A stretch of DNA of 64,000 nt from Leucobacter chromiisoli. GTDB taxonomy: Bacteria > Actinomycetota > Actinomycetes > Actinomycetales > Microbacteriaceae. Location of the stretch: positions 84,094-148,093 of the forward strand of contig NZ_JAEHOH010000005.1 of assembly GCF_016522505.1 (NCBI RefSeq), read 5' to 3'. Position 1 is the stretch's first letter. Each line of letters begins with the position of its first letter. The notes beneath the pieces are model-generated. The model was given only the letters and a program-made list of their open reading frames with translations, was not told where the DNA came from and did no database searches. Positions 44,756 to 54,190 of this stretch are shown piece after piece. The translations under genes and the position numbers were made by a program.

Positions 44756-46393
44756 ATGGAAACCACCCCCAAGCGCACGACCGGATGGGTCGTGATGGAG
44801 GCCCTCCGGGGCTACGGCGTCGACACGGTCTTCGGCATCCCCGGCACGCACAACCTCGAGTTCTACCGCCCCCTCGGCGCGCTCGGCATCCGGCCGGTCA
44901 CCGCCCGCCACGAGCAGGGGGCCGGGTACGGTGCCGACGGCTGGTCGCTGCAGACCGGGAAGCCCGGCGTCGTCGTCACCACGAGCGGCCCCGGCCTGCT
45001 CAACGCGCTCTCCGCCGCCGGCACCGCCTACTGCGAGTCGCGGCCCATGATCCTGCTCTCCCCGGGCCCCGCGCTCGGCGCGGAGTTCGCCGACAACGGC
45101 ACACTGCACGAGACGAAGGACCAGCTCGGCGCCGCCTCGGCGATCGTCGAGTGGGGCCGCCGCGTGCGCTCGGCCGAAGAGGCCGTCGCCGCGGTGCACG
45201 ACGCCTTCGAGCTCTTCGCGACGACACGCCCGCGCCCCGTCTACATCGAGGTGCCGCTCGACGTGCTCGAGGAGGAGACCGATCTTCCCGCGATGGCGAC
45301 CGCGCCCCGCGAGTTCGCGGCGCCCGCCGCCCCCGCCGCCGACGTCGTGGCCGAGGCGTCCGCGCTGCTCGCCGCAGCCGAGCGGCCCGTCATCCTCGCG
45401 GGCGGCGGCTCCCGCGGCGCCACCGCCGAGCTGCGCGCCCTGGCCGAGCGTCTGGCCGCACCGGTCGTGACCACCCTCAACGCGAAGGGCGTGCTCGACG
45501 AGCACCACCCGCTCGCGGTCGGCTCGAACCTGCGGCTCGCCGCGGGGCGCCGGATCGCGCAGGATGCCGATGTGCTGCTCGTCGTCGGCTCGAAGCTCGG
45601 CGAGGCCGAGCTCTGGGCCCCGCGCCTGGAGGCCGGCGGCACCGTGATCCGCGTCGACCTGCTCGCCTCCCAGATCGACAAGAACCAGACGTCCGATCTC
45701 GGGATCGTCGCCGACGCGGCGGCCGCGCTCGGCGCACTCCTCGAGGCGCTGCCGGCCGCCGAGCCCCCGGCCGAGCGCACCGACCGCGCCGAGGCGCGGG
45801 TGCGCGAGACCCTGGCGGCCGTGCGCGCCGAGTGCGCCGAGCTCTCCCCCGGCAACACCGCCCTGGCCGAGAGCATCGCCGCGGCGCTTCCCGGGAACGC
45901 GATCGTCGCCACAGACTCCTCGCAGATCGCCTACTGGGGCCTGCTCAACACCCTGCGCGTCTCGGAGCCCGACTCGACCCCGTACATGGCGACCTACGCC
46001 ACGCTCGGCTACGGACTGCCGGCCGCCCTCGGCGCCCGCATCGCAAACCCCGAACGCCCGTCGTTCGTCGTGATCGGCGACGGCGCCCTCATGTTCTCGA
46101 TGAACGAGTTCATCACCGTCGTCGAGCAGGGCGAGGACGTCACCGTGATCGTCGTCGACAACGGCGGCTACGCGGAGATCAAGCAGAACGAGGCCGATGC
46201 GGGGATCGCCCCCGTGGGCGTCGACCTCGTGCAGCCCGACTGGGCGGCGGTCGCCGACGCCTTCGGCGGCACCGGCCGCAGGGCGGCCGACCCGGGCGAG
46301 CTCTCCGCAGCCGTGGACGCCGCCGTCGCGGCGGGCGGCCTGCAGCTGATCCACATCGACCAGGCCGCGTTCTCGGCCGCCGAGGAGGCCTGA
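44756..46393 (+). CDS. thiamine diphosphate-dependent 2-oxoacid decarboxylase-like enzyme
   Basis: 545 residues. Three-domain ThDP enzyme: the catalytic Glu near residue 52 in ARHEQGAGYGADGW, TTSGPGLLNALSAAGTAYCE, a middle domain (190-330), and the cofactor motif GDGALMFSMNEF ending in DNGGYAEIK. Closest in character to acetolactate-synthase-like proteins of the 5-guanidino-2-oxopentanoate decarboxylase type, but the substrate cannot be fixed from sequence. Fourth reading frame of the Lrp-controlled cluster; a hydroxyacid dehydrogenase follows after 3 bp. Confidence 0.82.
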   Translation: METTPKRTTGWVVMEALRGYGVDTVFGIPGTHNLEFYRPLGALGIRPVTARHEQGAGYGADGWSLQTGKPGVVVTTSGPGLLNALSAAGTAYCESRPMILLSPGPALGAEFADNGTLHETKDQLGAASAIVEWGRRVRSAEEAVAAVHDAFELFATTRPRPVYIEVPLDVLEEETDLPAMATAPREFAAPAAPAADVVAEASALLAAAERPVILAGGGSRGATAELRALAERLAAPVVTTLNAKGVLDEHHPLAVGSNLRLAAGRRIAQDADVLLVVGSKLGEAELWAPRLEAGGTVIRVDLLASQIDKNQTSDLGIVADAAAALGALLEALPAAEPPAERTDRAEARVRETLAAVRAECAELSPGNTALAESIAAALPGNAIVATDSSQIAYWGLLNTLRVSEPDSTPYMATYATLGYGLPAALGARIANPERPSFVVIGDGALMFSMNEFITVVEQGEDVTVIVVDNGGYAEIKQNEADAGIAPVGVDLVQPDWAAVADAFGGTGRRAADPGELSAAVDAAVAAGGLQLIHIDQAAFSAAEEA

Positions 46394-46396
46394 GCC

Positions 46397-47389
46397 GTGA
46401 CCGGGACCGCTCGCCCCGTCGCCGTCTACACCGACGTCGACGACACCGATCCGACCATCGGCATCCGCCTGCTGGAGGCCCACGGCTTCGAGGTGCGCGT
46501 GCTCGGCACCCGCGACGCCGAGGAGATCATCGCCGGTGCGCAGGACGCCGTCGCGCTGCTCCCCGGCTACGCATCCGTGACCCGGGAGATCATCGAGGCC
46601 CTGCCGCAGCTGAGCATCGTCTCGCTCATGTCGATGGGCTTCGACTACGTCGATCTCGAGGCCGCGACCGAGCGCGGCGTGTGGGTCACCAACGTGCCGG
46701 GCGCCGCCACCGAGGAGGTCGCGACGCACGCCCTCGCGATCCTGCTCAGCAGCGTGCGTCAGCTGCCCTTCTACACCGGCTCGGCCAACCCGGTCGACTG
46801 GAACGATCGAGCGGAGTCGGCTCCGCCGCGCCTGAGCGAGATGACGCTCGGCATCGTCGGCCTCGGCAAGATCGGACGAGAGCTGGCGCGGATCGCCGGG
46901 CCGCTCTTCGGCTCGGTGGTGGGCTACGATCCGCTGCTCCCCGACACTCCCGAGGTCCGGGCGGATCTCGAGGCGCTCGGGGTCGGGCGCACGAGCCTCG
47001 AGGAGGTGCGCCGTACGGCGAACGCCCTCTCGCTGCACCTGCCGCTCACCGATGACACCGCCGGCATGATCGACGCCGAGTTCCTCGGCGAGATGCCCCG
47101 GGGCTCGGTGCTGGTGAACGTCTCGCGCGGCGGGCTCATCGACAACGACGCCCTCGTGGCGGCGCTCGACGCCGGGCGGCTCTCCGGCGCGGCGCTCGAC
47201 GTGCTCGATCAGGAACCGCCGGCGCCCGGCCACCCGCTCCTCGATCGCGACGACATCGTGCTCACGCCCCACATCGCCTACTTCTCCGCGCGCACCGAGA
47301 TCGAGTACGTGCGGATCCAGGCGCAGAACGTGATCACGCTGCTCGAGACGGGCGCTCCCGACTCCCCGGTCAACCGTCCGGCCGCGTAA
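46397..47389 (+). CDS. D-isomer-specific 2-hydroxyacid dehydrogenase
   Basis: 330 residues. NAD-binding GIVGLGKIGRELARI with the catalytic Arg in VNVSRGGLIDNDAL, Glu in LDVLDQEPP and His in LTPHIAYFS. Such enzymes interconvert 2-oxoacids and D-2-hydroxyacids, which would connect it to the 2-oxoacid enzyme encoded 3 bp upstream. GTG start at 46397. Convergent with smc (6 bp). Confidence 0.9.
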   Translation: MTGTARPVAVYTDVDDTDPTIGIRLLEAHGFEVRVLGTRDAEEIIAGAQDAVALLPGYASVTREIIEALPQLSIVSLMSMGFDYVDLEAATERGVWVTNVPGAATEEVATHALAILLSSVRQLPFYTGSANPVDWNDRAESAPPRLSEMTLGIVGLGKIGRELARIAGPLFGSVVGYDPLLPDTPEVRADLEALGVGRTSLEEVRRTANALSLHLPLTDDTAGMIDAEFLGEMPRGSVLVNVSRGGLIDNDALVAALDAGRLSGAALDVLDQEPPAPGHPLLDRDDIVLTPHIAYFSARTEIEYVRIQAQNVITLLETGAPDSPVNRPAA

Positions 47390-47395
47390 CGTCGG

Positions 47396-50300
47396 CTACT
47401 CCTCGCGGCCGACCCGCTGCCCGACGACCGCCGAGATGCCGTCCTGCCGCATGGAGACGCCGTAGAGGGCGTCGGCGATCTCCATGGTGCGCTTCTGGTG
47501 CGTGATCACGATCAGCTGCGAGCTCTCGCGCAGCCGCTCGAAAACCTGCAGCAGACGCCCCAGGTTGGCGTCGTCGAGTGCCGCCTCGACCTCGTCCATG
47601 ATGTAGAACGGGCTGGGGCGCGCCTGGAAGATCGCGATGAGCCACGCGACTGCGGCGAGGGATCGCTCGCCGCCCGAGAGCAGCGAGAGCCGCTCCACCT
47701 TCTTGCCCGCGGGCCGCACCGTCATCTCGATGCCGGTGTTCAGGAGGTCATCGGGATCGCTGAGGGCGATCTCGCCCGAGCCGCCCGGGAAGAGGATCGG
47801 GAAGACCTCGGCGAACGCCGCGCGCGTGTCCTCGAACGCCGCCGCGAAGATGCCCTGCATCTTCTCGTCGAGCTCCTCGATGATCGTGGCGAGATCGGCT
47901 CGCGTCTTCGTGAGGTCCCTGAGCTGGTCCGAGAGGAACCGGTGCCGCTGCTCGAGCGCCGCGAACTCCTCGAGCGCGAGCGGGTTGATGCGGCCGAGCT
48001 CGCTCAGGCGTTTCTCCGCGCGCGCGAGACGCCGCTCCTGCTCCGCCCGCACGAAGGGGACGCCCCGGGCACCGTTCGGCTCGGGATCGGCGCTCCCCCG
48101 TTCGACGTCGGCGGTTCCCGGCTCCGGTCCCTCGCCGGCCTCGGGCCGGCTCTCCGGTCCGCGCAGCACCGCGAGCTCGGCGTCGAGCTCCGCCTCCAGC
48201 GCGGTCCGGGGCGGCTCCGCATCGTGCTCCGCCTCCGGCGCGGTCCGGGGCGGGTCGGCGTCGTGTCGATCTGCGCGTGAACCCACGGGCACCGGTTGAT
48301 CGGGCCCGTACTCCGCGATCAGCACGTCCTCGACCAGCCCGAGCTCGGTGCCCGAGCGCTCGAGCAGCGCCGAGAGCTGCAGCTTCCGCTCGTAGCTTTT
48401 GAGCTCCGCGCCGTGCACCCGCTCGGTGAGGCTCTGCAGACGCAGGCGCAGCTCCGACTCCTCGGAGCGCAGCAGGGTCAGCTCCTGGCTGTGCCGGGCG
48501 CGCTCCTGCTCGGCGGCCTGCTGGGCGAGGCGCGCCTCGGACAGCGAGCGGTCGCAGGCGTCGATGATGGCGGGCAGCAGCGCGGCGACCCGCTCGGCGC
48601 GCGCCACCTGCCGCGAGCGCAGCACCGCCCGACGTGCGGCCTCCTCGGCGGCTCGGCGCTCGGCCTCGAACTGCTCCACCAGGGTCCTGTGGTGCGCCGC
48701 GCCCGCCCGGGCGCGCTCGCGCGCGGTCTCGAGATCGAGCCGTCGCTCGACCTCTGCTGAGCGGGCGCGCTCGAGTTCCGCGAACAGCCCGTCTCGCTCG
48801 CTCGCGTCGAGGATCGGCCGCGGCGTGGCCTCGGCCTCGGCATACGCCTGGGCTGCGCGCTCCGCCTCGGCGCCGGCCTCGGCCTCCGAATCCGCGACCG
48901 CGGCGAGCGCCTGCCGCGCGCGCTCCGCCTCCGCCTGCCCCGTCTCGGCGCGCACCACGAGCTGCTGGCGCTGCTTCGCGACCTCGGCGAGGCGGGCGTC
49001 CGCGGCGCGGAGCTCGGTGTAGGCCTGCTGCGCGTCGCGCTTCGCGCGGTTCGCGGCCTCGCGCGTCTCGGCGAGCTCGGCGCTCAGCTCCTCGATCTCC
49101 GCGACGACGGCGTCTCGGCGTTCGACGGCCTGGTCGTGGTCGGCGGTGAGTTCGATGCGCGAGGGAGCGAGCCCGGACCCGCCGGCGAGGGTGTGGCGGG
49201 TGAGCACGTCGCCGGGCGCGGTCACGACCGTGTAGCCTCCGCCGGGCCAGCGCCTCCGCAGTTCGTCGGAGGCGTCCAGGGCCCCCGGGAGATCGTCGAC
49301 GATGTAGCTGCGGGCGAGGAGCCCCAGCACCCCCGCCGGCGCGTCCTCGATGACGTCGACCGCGCGCACGGCGCCCGCCACCTCCGGTGCGCCGTCGTCG
49401 GGGTCCGGACCAGCGCCCTCGGCCGCCTCGGCTCCGGCGATCACGGCGCGGAGCACCCCCAGGTCCCCCTCGTGCGCTGCTGTCACCGACGCGGCCGCAG
49501 TCGTCGCGTCCTGCGCGAGCAGCGCGTCGCCGAAGCTGCCGAGCGCGGCGCCGACGGCCGCCTCGTAGCCCGGTCTCACGCGCACGTGATCGGCGACGCG
49601 GCCCCGGATCCCGGCCGGCTCGTCGGCCAGCAGCGCGGCCGACGCGTCCCGCTGATCGAGGGAGCGCGCGAGCGCCCCGATACGGGCGTCGAGGCCGGCC
49701 CGCTCCTGCTCGAGGCCGTGCAGCCGCTCCCGCAGCTCGTCGCGTCTGTGCTCGGCCTCGGCCTGGCGATCCTGCGCCGCCCGATACGCGTCGTCGAGGC
49801 CCTCCTCGGGCGGGCCCTCGCCTCCCCCGGACTGCTCCTCGAAGTCCTCGAGCCGCCGCTGCGCCTCGGCGGCGCGCTCCTCGGCCTGCGCGACCGCCTG
49901 CTCGCGCCGACGCACCTCCTGCGCCACGGCGGCGCGCTTCTGCTCCGCGGCCTCCGCCCGGCCTCGCAGTTGCGAGAGCTGCAGATCGTGCTTCGACACG
50001 AGCGCGCTCTGCGCGGCGAGGTGCTCATCGATCGCGTCGAGGACCTGTTGCGCGCGCCGCGTCGCCGATCCGGCGAGCTGCCACGCATCCTCCGCCGCGG
50101 GGATCAGCCCTTCCAGGCGCTCCGCCTCCTCCTGCGCCTCGGCGACCGCCGCCCGGCTGACACGCCCCAGCTGCTCGGGTGCTTCGGCCTGGGTGGCGAG
50201 AAAGGTGAGGCGCTGCTGCGCCTGCGAGTACAGCCCGCGCAGCTTGGAGAGCGCCGATTCGAGACCGAGCGTCACCCGGCGGGCGGCATCGAGCTCGTCG

Positions 50301-51133
50301 CTCTGCTGCTCCTGCTCGAGCCGTCCGATGCGCAGCTGCTTCTGCTCGACCTGCTCCTGCAGCACGATGCGCTCCGAGTGGCGCTCGGCCTCGTCCTTGG
50401 CGAGCTCGTCGAGCTCGGCGCGAAGCCGGAACACGTCGTCGGCCAGGAGCCTCGCCTTGGCGTCGCGCACCTCGGCGGCGATCCCCTGCGCGGCCCGGGC
50501 CACCTCCGCCTGACGCCCCAGAGGCTTCAGCTGACGCCGGATCTCCCCCGCGAGGTCGTTCAGGCGGGTGAGGTTCGTCTCCATCGCCTCGAGCTTGCGC
50601 AGGGTGCGCTCCTTGCGGCGGCGGTGCTTGAGAATCCCGGCGGCTTCCTCGATGAAGCCGCGCCGGTCCTCCGGGGTGGCGCGCAGCACGGCGTCGAGCT
50701 GCCCCTGCCCCACGATCACGTGCATCTCGCGCCCGAGCCCGGAGTCGCTCAGCAGCTCCTGGACGTCGAGCAGGCGACAGCCCTCCCCGTTGATCGCGTA
50801 CTCGCTCGAACCGTTGCGGAAGAGGGTGCGGCTGATCGTGACCTCGGAGTACTCGATCGGCAGCGCGCCGTCGGAGTTGTCGATCGTGAGGCGCACCTCG
50901 GCGCGGCCGAGCGGGCCCCGGGTCGAGGTGCCGGCGAAGATGACGTCTTCCATCTTGCCGCCGCGGAGGGTCTTGGCCCCCTGCTCCCCCATGACCCAGG
51001 CGAGGGCGTCGACGACGTTCGACTTGCCGGAGCCGTTGGGGCCGACGATGGCGGTGACGCCGGGCTCGAACTGGAAGGCGGTCGGCTGTGCGAAGGACTT
51101 GAAGCCCTTGAGCGTGAGGCTCTTGAGGTGCAC
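47396..51133 (-). CDS. smc: chromosome segregation ATPase SMC
   Basis: 1245 residues. N-terminal head with GPNGSGKSN and Q-loop, long coiled coils with many Arg/Glu/Ala heptads, hinge around residues 490-640 (GIRGRVADHVRV, YTVVTAPGDVLTRHTLAGGSG), and the C-terminal head with LSGGERSLAAVAWL and FYIMDEVEAALDDAN. Condenses and orders chromosomes with ScpA and ScpB. A 39-bp in-frame tandem duplication lengthens the acidic loop before the C-terminal head. Start GTG 51133 (VHLKSLTLKGFKSF) from conservation. Confidence 0.95.
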   Translation of the reverse strand: MHLKSLTLKGFKSFAQPTAFQFEPGVTAIVGPNGSGKSNVVDALAWVMGEQGAKTLRGGKMEDVIFAGTSTRGPLGRAEVRLTIDNSDGALPIEYSEVTISRTLFRNGSSEYAINGEGCRLLDVQELLSDSGLGREMHVIVGQGQLDAVLRATPEDRRGFIEEAAGILKHRRRKERTLRKLEAMETNLTRLNDLAGEIRRQLKPLGRQAEVARAAQGIAAEVRDAKARLLADDVFRLRAELDELAKDEAERHSERIVLQEQVEQKQLRIGRLEQEQQSDELDAARRVTLGLESALSKLRGLYSQAQQRLTFLATQAEAPEQLGRVSRAAVAEAQEEAERLEGLIPAAEDAWQLAGSATRRAQQVLDAIDEHLAAQSALVSKHDLQLSQLRGRAEAAEQKRAAVAQEVRRREQAVAQAEERAAEAQRRLEDFEEQSGGGEGPPEEGLDDAYRAAQDRQAEAEHRRDELRERLHGLEQERAGLDARIGALARSLDQRDASAALLADEPAGIRGRVADHVRVRPGYEAAVGAALGSFGDALLAQDATTAAASVTAAHEGDLGVLRAVIAGAEAAEGAGPDPDDGAPEVAGAVRAVDVIEDAPAGVLGLLARSYIVDDLPGALDASDELRRRWPGGGYTVVTAPGDVLTRHTLAGGSGLAPSRIELTADHDQAVERRDAVVAEIEELSAELAETREAANRAKRDAQQAYTELRAADARLAEVAKQRQQLVVRAETGQAEAERARQALAAVADSEAEAGAEAERAAQAYAEAEATPRPILDASERDGLFAELERARSAEVERRLDLETARERARAGAAHHRTLVEQFEAERRAAEEAARRAVLRSRQVARAERVAALLPAIIDACDRSLSEARLAQQAAEQERARHSQELTLLRSEESELRLRLQSLTERVHGAELKSYERKLQLSALLERSGTELGLVEDVLIAEYGPDQPVPVGSRADRHDADPPRTAPEAEHDAEPPRTALEAELDAELAVLRGPESRPEAGEGPEPGTADVERGSADPEPNGARGVPFVRAEQERRLARAEKRLSELGRINPLALEEFAALEQRHRFLSDQLRDLTKTRADLATIIEELDEKMQGIFAAAFEDTRAAFAEVFPILFPGGSGEIALSDPDDLLNTGIEMTVRPAGKKVERLSLLSGGERSLAAVAWLIAIFQARPSPFYIMDEVEAALDDANLGRLLQVFERLRESSQLIVITHQKRTMEIADALYGVSMRQDGISAVVGQRVGREE
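48188..48265. repeat. 39-bp in-frame tandem duplication inside smc
   Basis: Units 48188-48226 and 48227-48265 differ at a few positions and encode DADPPRTAPEAEH and DAEPPRTALEAEL on the minus strand. They sit in a variable, Pro/Glu-rich loop and keep the frame. Confidence 0.85.
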
Positions 51134-51220
51134 GCCGCCCCCTTCCCGGATCTCCGCCGATTCGCTCGCCACGCCGCTGCGGCGGACGCTTGAAACGTTA
51201 CCGGATCAGGGCGCGATTCC

Positions 51221-51297
51221 GCGGGATCGCGCTGGCGGTGCGGGATCGCGCGGCCGGTGCGGGATCGCGGGAGTCGTTCGAGGACCCGCGATCCCGC
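51221..51297. terminator. 19-bp triplicate repeat ending in a strong hairpin
   Basis: GCGGGATCGCGCTGGCGGT and a variant (51221-51239, 51240-51258) precede a third copy that forms a perfect 13-bp stem: 51259-51271 pairs with 51285-51297, 13-nt loop. It lies downstream of the hydroxyacyl-CoA dehydrogenase gene and upstream of smc, so it can end the former transcript. No T-tract. Confidence 0.6.
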
Positions 51298-51341
51298 GCA
51301 CTCTCGGTTCGAACCGGATCCTCAGCCGCTCACCCGCTCGA

Positions 51342-52190
51342 TCACTCGTAGGAGTAGAAGCCGCGCCCGCTGCCCTTGCCGAGGTATCCCTTGTCGATGT
51401 ACTCGCGCTTGATGTACTCGGCGAACTCGCGCTGCTCGGGATCGTCGCTGTCCTTCCCGAGGGTGTACGGCGTCATCATGCCGACGACGTCGTAGATCTC
51501 GAAGGGGCCCATCGGCGCTCCGGTCGCGATCTTCCAGGTGCGGTCGATGTCCTCGGGAGTGGCGACGCCGCGCACGAGGAGACCGGAGGCGGCGTTGAGG
51601 AACGGCACGAGCAGCGAGTTGAGCACGTACCCCGGCTGCTCCTTGTGGATGCGGATCGGCACCATGCCGATCTCCTCGGCGAACTGCGCCACCTGCTCGA
51701 ACACCTCGGGGTCGGTGCCCGCGTGGCCCATGACCTCGCCGGTGTTCTTGGCCCACACCTCGTTGGCGAAGTGCAGCGCGAGGAACTTCTCGGGGCGCCC
51801 GGTGAACGGCGCGATGTCGCTCGGCAGCAGCGTCGACGAGTTCGTGCAGAAGATCGTCTTCTCGGGTGCGAGCGCCGCGACCTGCTCCCAGGTCTGCTGC
51901 TTGATGTCGAGCCGCTCCGGCACGGCCTCGATGATGATGTCCGCGTCCTTCACCGCGTCGGCGAGGTCGGAGCTCGTGCGGATGCGCGCGACAGCCGCGT
52001 CGAGCTTCTCGGGGGTCGCATCGGGCAGGTCGCGCAGGTAGAGCGGCTTCAGGTACTCCCAGCGCGCGGGGAGCGCGCCGAGGATCTCGTCGTTCAGATC
52101 GTATGCGACGACGGTCTTGCCCGAGTACGCCGCCTGGAAGATGATCTGGGAGCCGAGCACGCCTGTGCCCAGCACGGTGAGGTTCTGCAC
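51342..52190 (-). CDS. 3-hydroxyacyl-CoA (3-hydroxybutyryl-CoA) dehydrogenase family
   Basis: 282 residues. Rossmann start LTVLGTGVLGSQIIFQAAYS, then DIIIEAVPERLDIKQ, CTNSSTLLPSDI with the catalytic Ser region, HFANEVWAKN (His of the catalytic pair) and C-terminal PMGPFEIYDVVG. Oxidises a 3-hydroxyacyl-CoA with NAD+. No beta-oxidation neighbours. The HFAN version in place of HFFNP suggests a substrate variant. Confidence 0.87.
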   Translation of the reverse strand: MQNLTVLGTGVLGSQIIFQAAYSGKTVVAYDLNDEILGALPARWEYLKPLYLRDLPDATPEKLDAAVARIRTSSDLADAVKDADIIIEAVPERLDIKQQTWEQVAALAPEKTIFCTNSSTLLPSDIAPFTGRPEKFLALHFANEVWAKNTGEVMGHAGTDPEVFEQVAQFAEEIGMVPIRIHKEQPGYVLNSLLVPFLNAASGLLVRGVATPEDIDRTWKIATGAPMGPFEIYDVVGMMTPYTLGKDSDDPEQREFAEYIKREYIDKGYLGKGSGRGFYSYE

Positions 52191-52408
52191 TGTTTCGCCT
52201 TTCTCGGAGATTCCGGCCTCGTGAGCCGCTGATCCGGTCGGGCTTCCGGCGTGATGCCAGTTCGTCCGGCCTCACCCTCAGGTCTACTCTCTTTTGCTCG
52301 TCGGATGCGCGGTTTTCGCTCACGGCGGATGGCGCACCCGGGCGGGAGAATTCTGGGAGATCCGGCGGAACTCTGGAAACCGGTGCATCCCGCGCGTAGG
52401 GTCGGATC

Positions 52409-52825
52409 ATGGCGACGCTCGATGACGCTCGCAGGATCGCGCTGGAGCTGCCCGAGACCTTCGAGAAGACGGAGGGCCACCGCGGCGGCGCGACCTGGCG
52501 CAGCAAGCACGGCACGTTCGTGTGGGAGCGGCCGCCGAGCAAGACGGATCTGGCGCGACTCGCGGAATCGGGCCGCGCGTGGCCGGAGGGCGACATCCTG
52601 GCAGTGCTCACGGACGGTCTGGAGGGCAAGGAGGAGCTGCTCGCGGCCTTGCCCCGCCTCTTCTTCACGATCCCGCACTTCGACGGATACCCCGCGGTAC
52701 TGCTGAGACTCTCCGCGATCGATGTCGCGCAACTGCGCGAGGTGATCGCGGAGGCCTGGCTGCTGCGAGCGCCGCGTGCCGCCGCGCAGGCGTGGCTGGC
52801 GGCTAACCCAGCGGCATCCTCATGA
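52409..52825 (+). CDS. MmcQ/YjbR family protein
   Basis: 138 residues. ARRIALELPETFEKTEGH and the end IPHFDGYPAVLLRLSAID fit the YjbR/CyaY-like fold, with the C-terminal EAWLLRAPR typical of the family. Sometimes labelled DNA-binding by structural analogy; no function shown. Its last 23 bp overlap the 3' end of the convergent GNAT gene. Confidence 0.82.
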   Translation: MATLDDARRIALELPETFEKTEGHRGGATWRSKHGTFVWERPPSKTDLARLAESGRAWPEGDILAVLTDGLEGKEELLAALPRLFFTIPHFDGYPAVLLRLSAIDVAQLREVIAEAWLLRAPRAAAQAWLAANPAASS

Positions 52826-53375
52826 GCACGCGCGGGAAGCCGTCGAGCACCGACCCGGTGTCGGCGGCCTTCTCGAACCCGGCCCGCTCGAAGAGCCGGC
52901 GCGTACCGACGTAGGCCATCGTGAGGTTCACGGGCTCGCCGGCGTTGTCGACCGGGTAGCCCTCGATGGCCGGTGCGCCGCACTCGCGGGCGTGTTCGAC
53001 GGCCCCGTCGATGAGCGCGTGCATGATCCCCCGCTTGCGGTACCCGGGCCGCACCCGGAAGCACCACAGCGACCAGACGTCGAGGTCGTCGATATGCGGG
53101 ATCAGCCGGTTCCGCGCGAAGCTCGTCTCGGAGCGCGGGTGCACCGCCGCCCATCCGACCGGCTCGCCGTCGAGATAGGCGAGCACACCGGGCGGCGGAT
53201 CCTGCGCGCACAGCTCGCGCACGCGGTCGGCGCGTGCCGGGCCCCGCAGCGCGACGTTCTCCTTGCTGCCGATGCGGTAGCTCAGGCAGAAGCACACGTT
53301 CGAGGTCGGCTTCTTCGGCCCCACGAGCGTCGCCACGTCTTCGAACACCGTCGCCGGCCGCACCTCGATCCCCAT
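52803..53375 (-). CDS. GNAT family N-acetyltransferase
   Basis: 190 residues. The GNAT core WCFRVRPGYRKRGIMHALIDGA binds acetyl-CoA in the RxxGxx loop. The preceding WAAVHPRSE strand and the C-terminal EGYPVDN and GTRRLFERAGFEK strands match. Cys-rich NVCFCLSYR near residue 27 is unusual. Start ATG 53375. Substrate unknown. Confidence 0.85.
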   Translation of the reverse strand: MGIEVRPATVFEDVATLVGPKKPTSNVCFCLSYRIGSKENVALRGPARADRVRELCAQDPPPGVLAYLDGEPVGWAAVHPRSETSFARNRLIPHIDDLDVWSLWCFRVRPGYRKRGIMHALIDGAVEHARECGAPAIEGYPVDNAGEPVNLTMAYVGTRRLFERAGFEKAADTGSVLDGFPRVLMRMPLG

Positions 53376-53545
53376 GGACTCAGTATGGACGATGCCTCAG
53401 CGACGCTGTCTCAGCGGAACCGGCCACAGCGCCAGGGCTGTTCCAAAGTCCGCGTTCCATCGTCCTGCGCGAGATCACGAGCCGCAGGATCTGCAGCTCG
53501 AGCCCTCGCCGGCCCCGCGGATGGGCCGCCGGTCGCGAGCTCCCC

Positions 53546-54148
53546 TCAGCCCAGGCCCGCGATGAGATTGACCACGTTCGCGATGATGCCGACGCCGAAG
53601 AGATAGCCGAGCAGGGTCTGCGCGATCACCACACGGCGCACGTCAGTCCGGCTCACGTTCGTGTCGGCCACCTGATAGGTCATGCCCAGACCGACGGAGA
53701 AGTACGCGAAATCCGAGTACTGCGGCGGCCCGGTCTGGTTGAAGTCGATCCCGCCCCGCTCTTGCCCATCGGGACCGGGCCGGTAGTAGAGGTCTGCGTA
53801 GCGCAGCATGTAGTCGACCTGGATCAGCATCCAGGAGCTTGCGACGCTGAGCAGCGCGATTCCGGCCAGCAAGTACGCGGTCGCCCCATCCGCTCGCTGC
53901 GCCTGGGCCGCGACGACGACCACCGCGGCCAGACTGGCGACGCTGCTGACCACGGCGATCGCGGGGGCGAGCCTGCGGCCCGGATCCTCGACGGTGGGGT
54001 GAGTTCGCGTCTGGGACGGATCCATCGGCCACACGAGCAGCAGTATCCAGACCGCGTTGACGAGCGCGACGATCCCCCACCCCGCGAGCAGTCCGGCCGC
54101 GATCCCGAGCGTCGGAGCAGCGGTGGCGCCGGCGGCGACCCCGAGCAC
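53546..54148 (-). CDS. DUF1345 family membrane protein
   Basis: 200 residues. About five membrane helices and the DUF1345 mark DFAYFSVGLGMTYQVADTNVSRTDVRRVVIAQTLLGYLFG. Cytoplasmic and periplasmic orientation unknown; function undefined. I used GTG 54148, but the family commonly starts further upstream with an arginine-rich stretch (RRLRLRSC), so the true start may be earlier. 170 bp without a gene separate it from the GNAT gene. Confidence 0.75.
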   Translation of the reverse strand: MLGVAAGATAAPTLGIAAGLLAGWGIVALVNAVWILLLVWPMDPSQTRTHPTVEDPGRRLAPAIAVVSSVASLAAVVVVAAQAQRADGATAYLLAGIALLSVASSWMLIQVDYMLRYADLYYRPGPDGQERGGIDFNQTGPPQYSDFAYFSVGLGMTYQVADTNVSRTDVRRVVIAQTLLGYLFGVGIIANVVNLIAGLG

Positions 54149-54190
54149 GATCGACGCGCAGGAGCGCAGGCGCAGCCGCCGTGCGCATTC

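Noticed and set aside
51134..51172. Longer smc start at 51172
   Set aside because: The 13 extra residues are unconserved and the GTG at 51133 is preceded by an AAGGGGG site and begins the family sequence.
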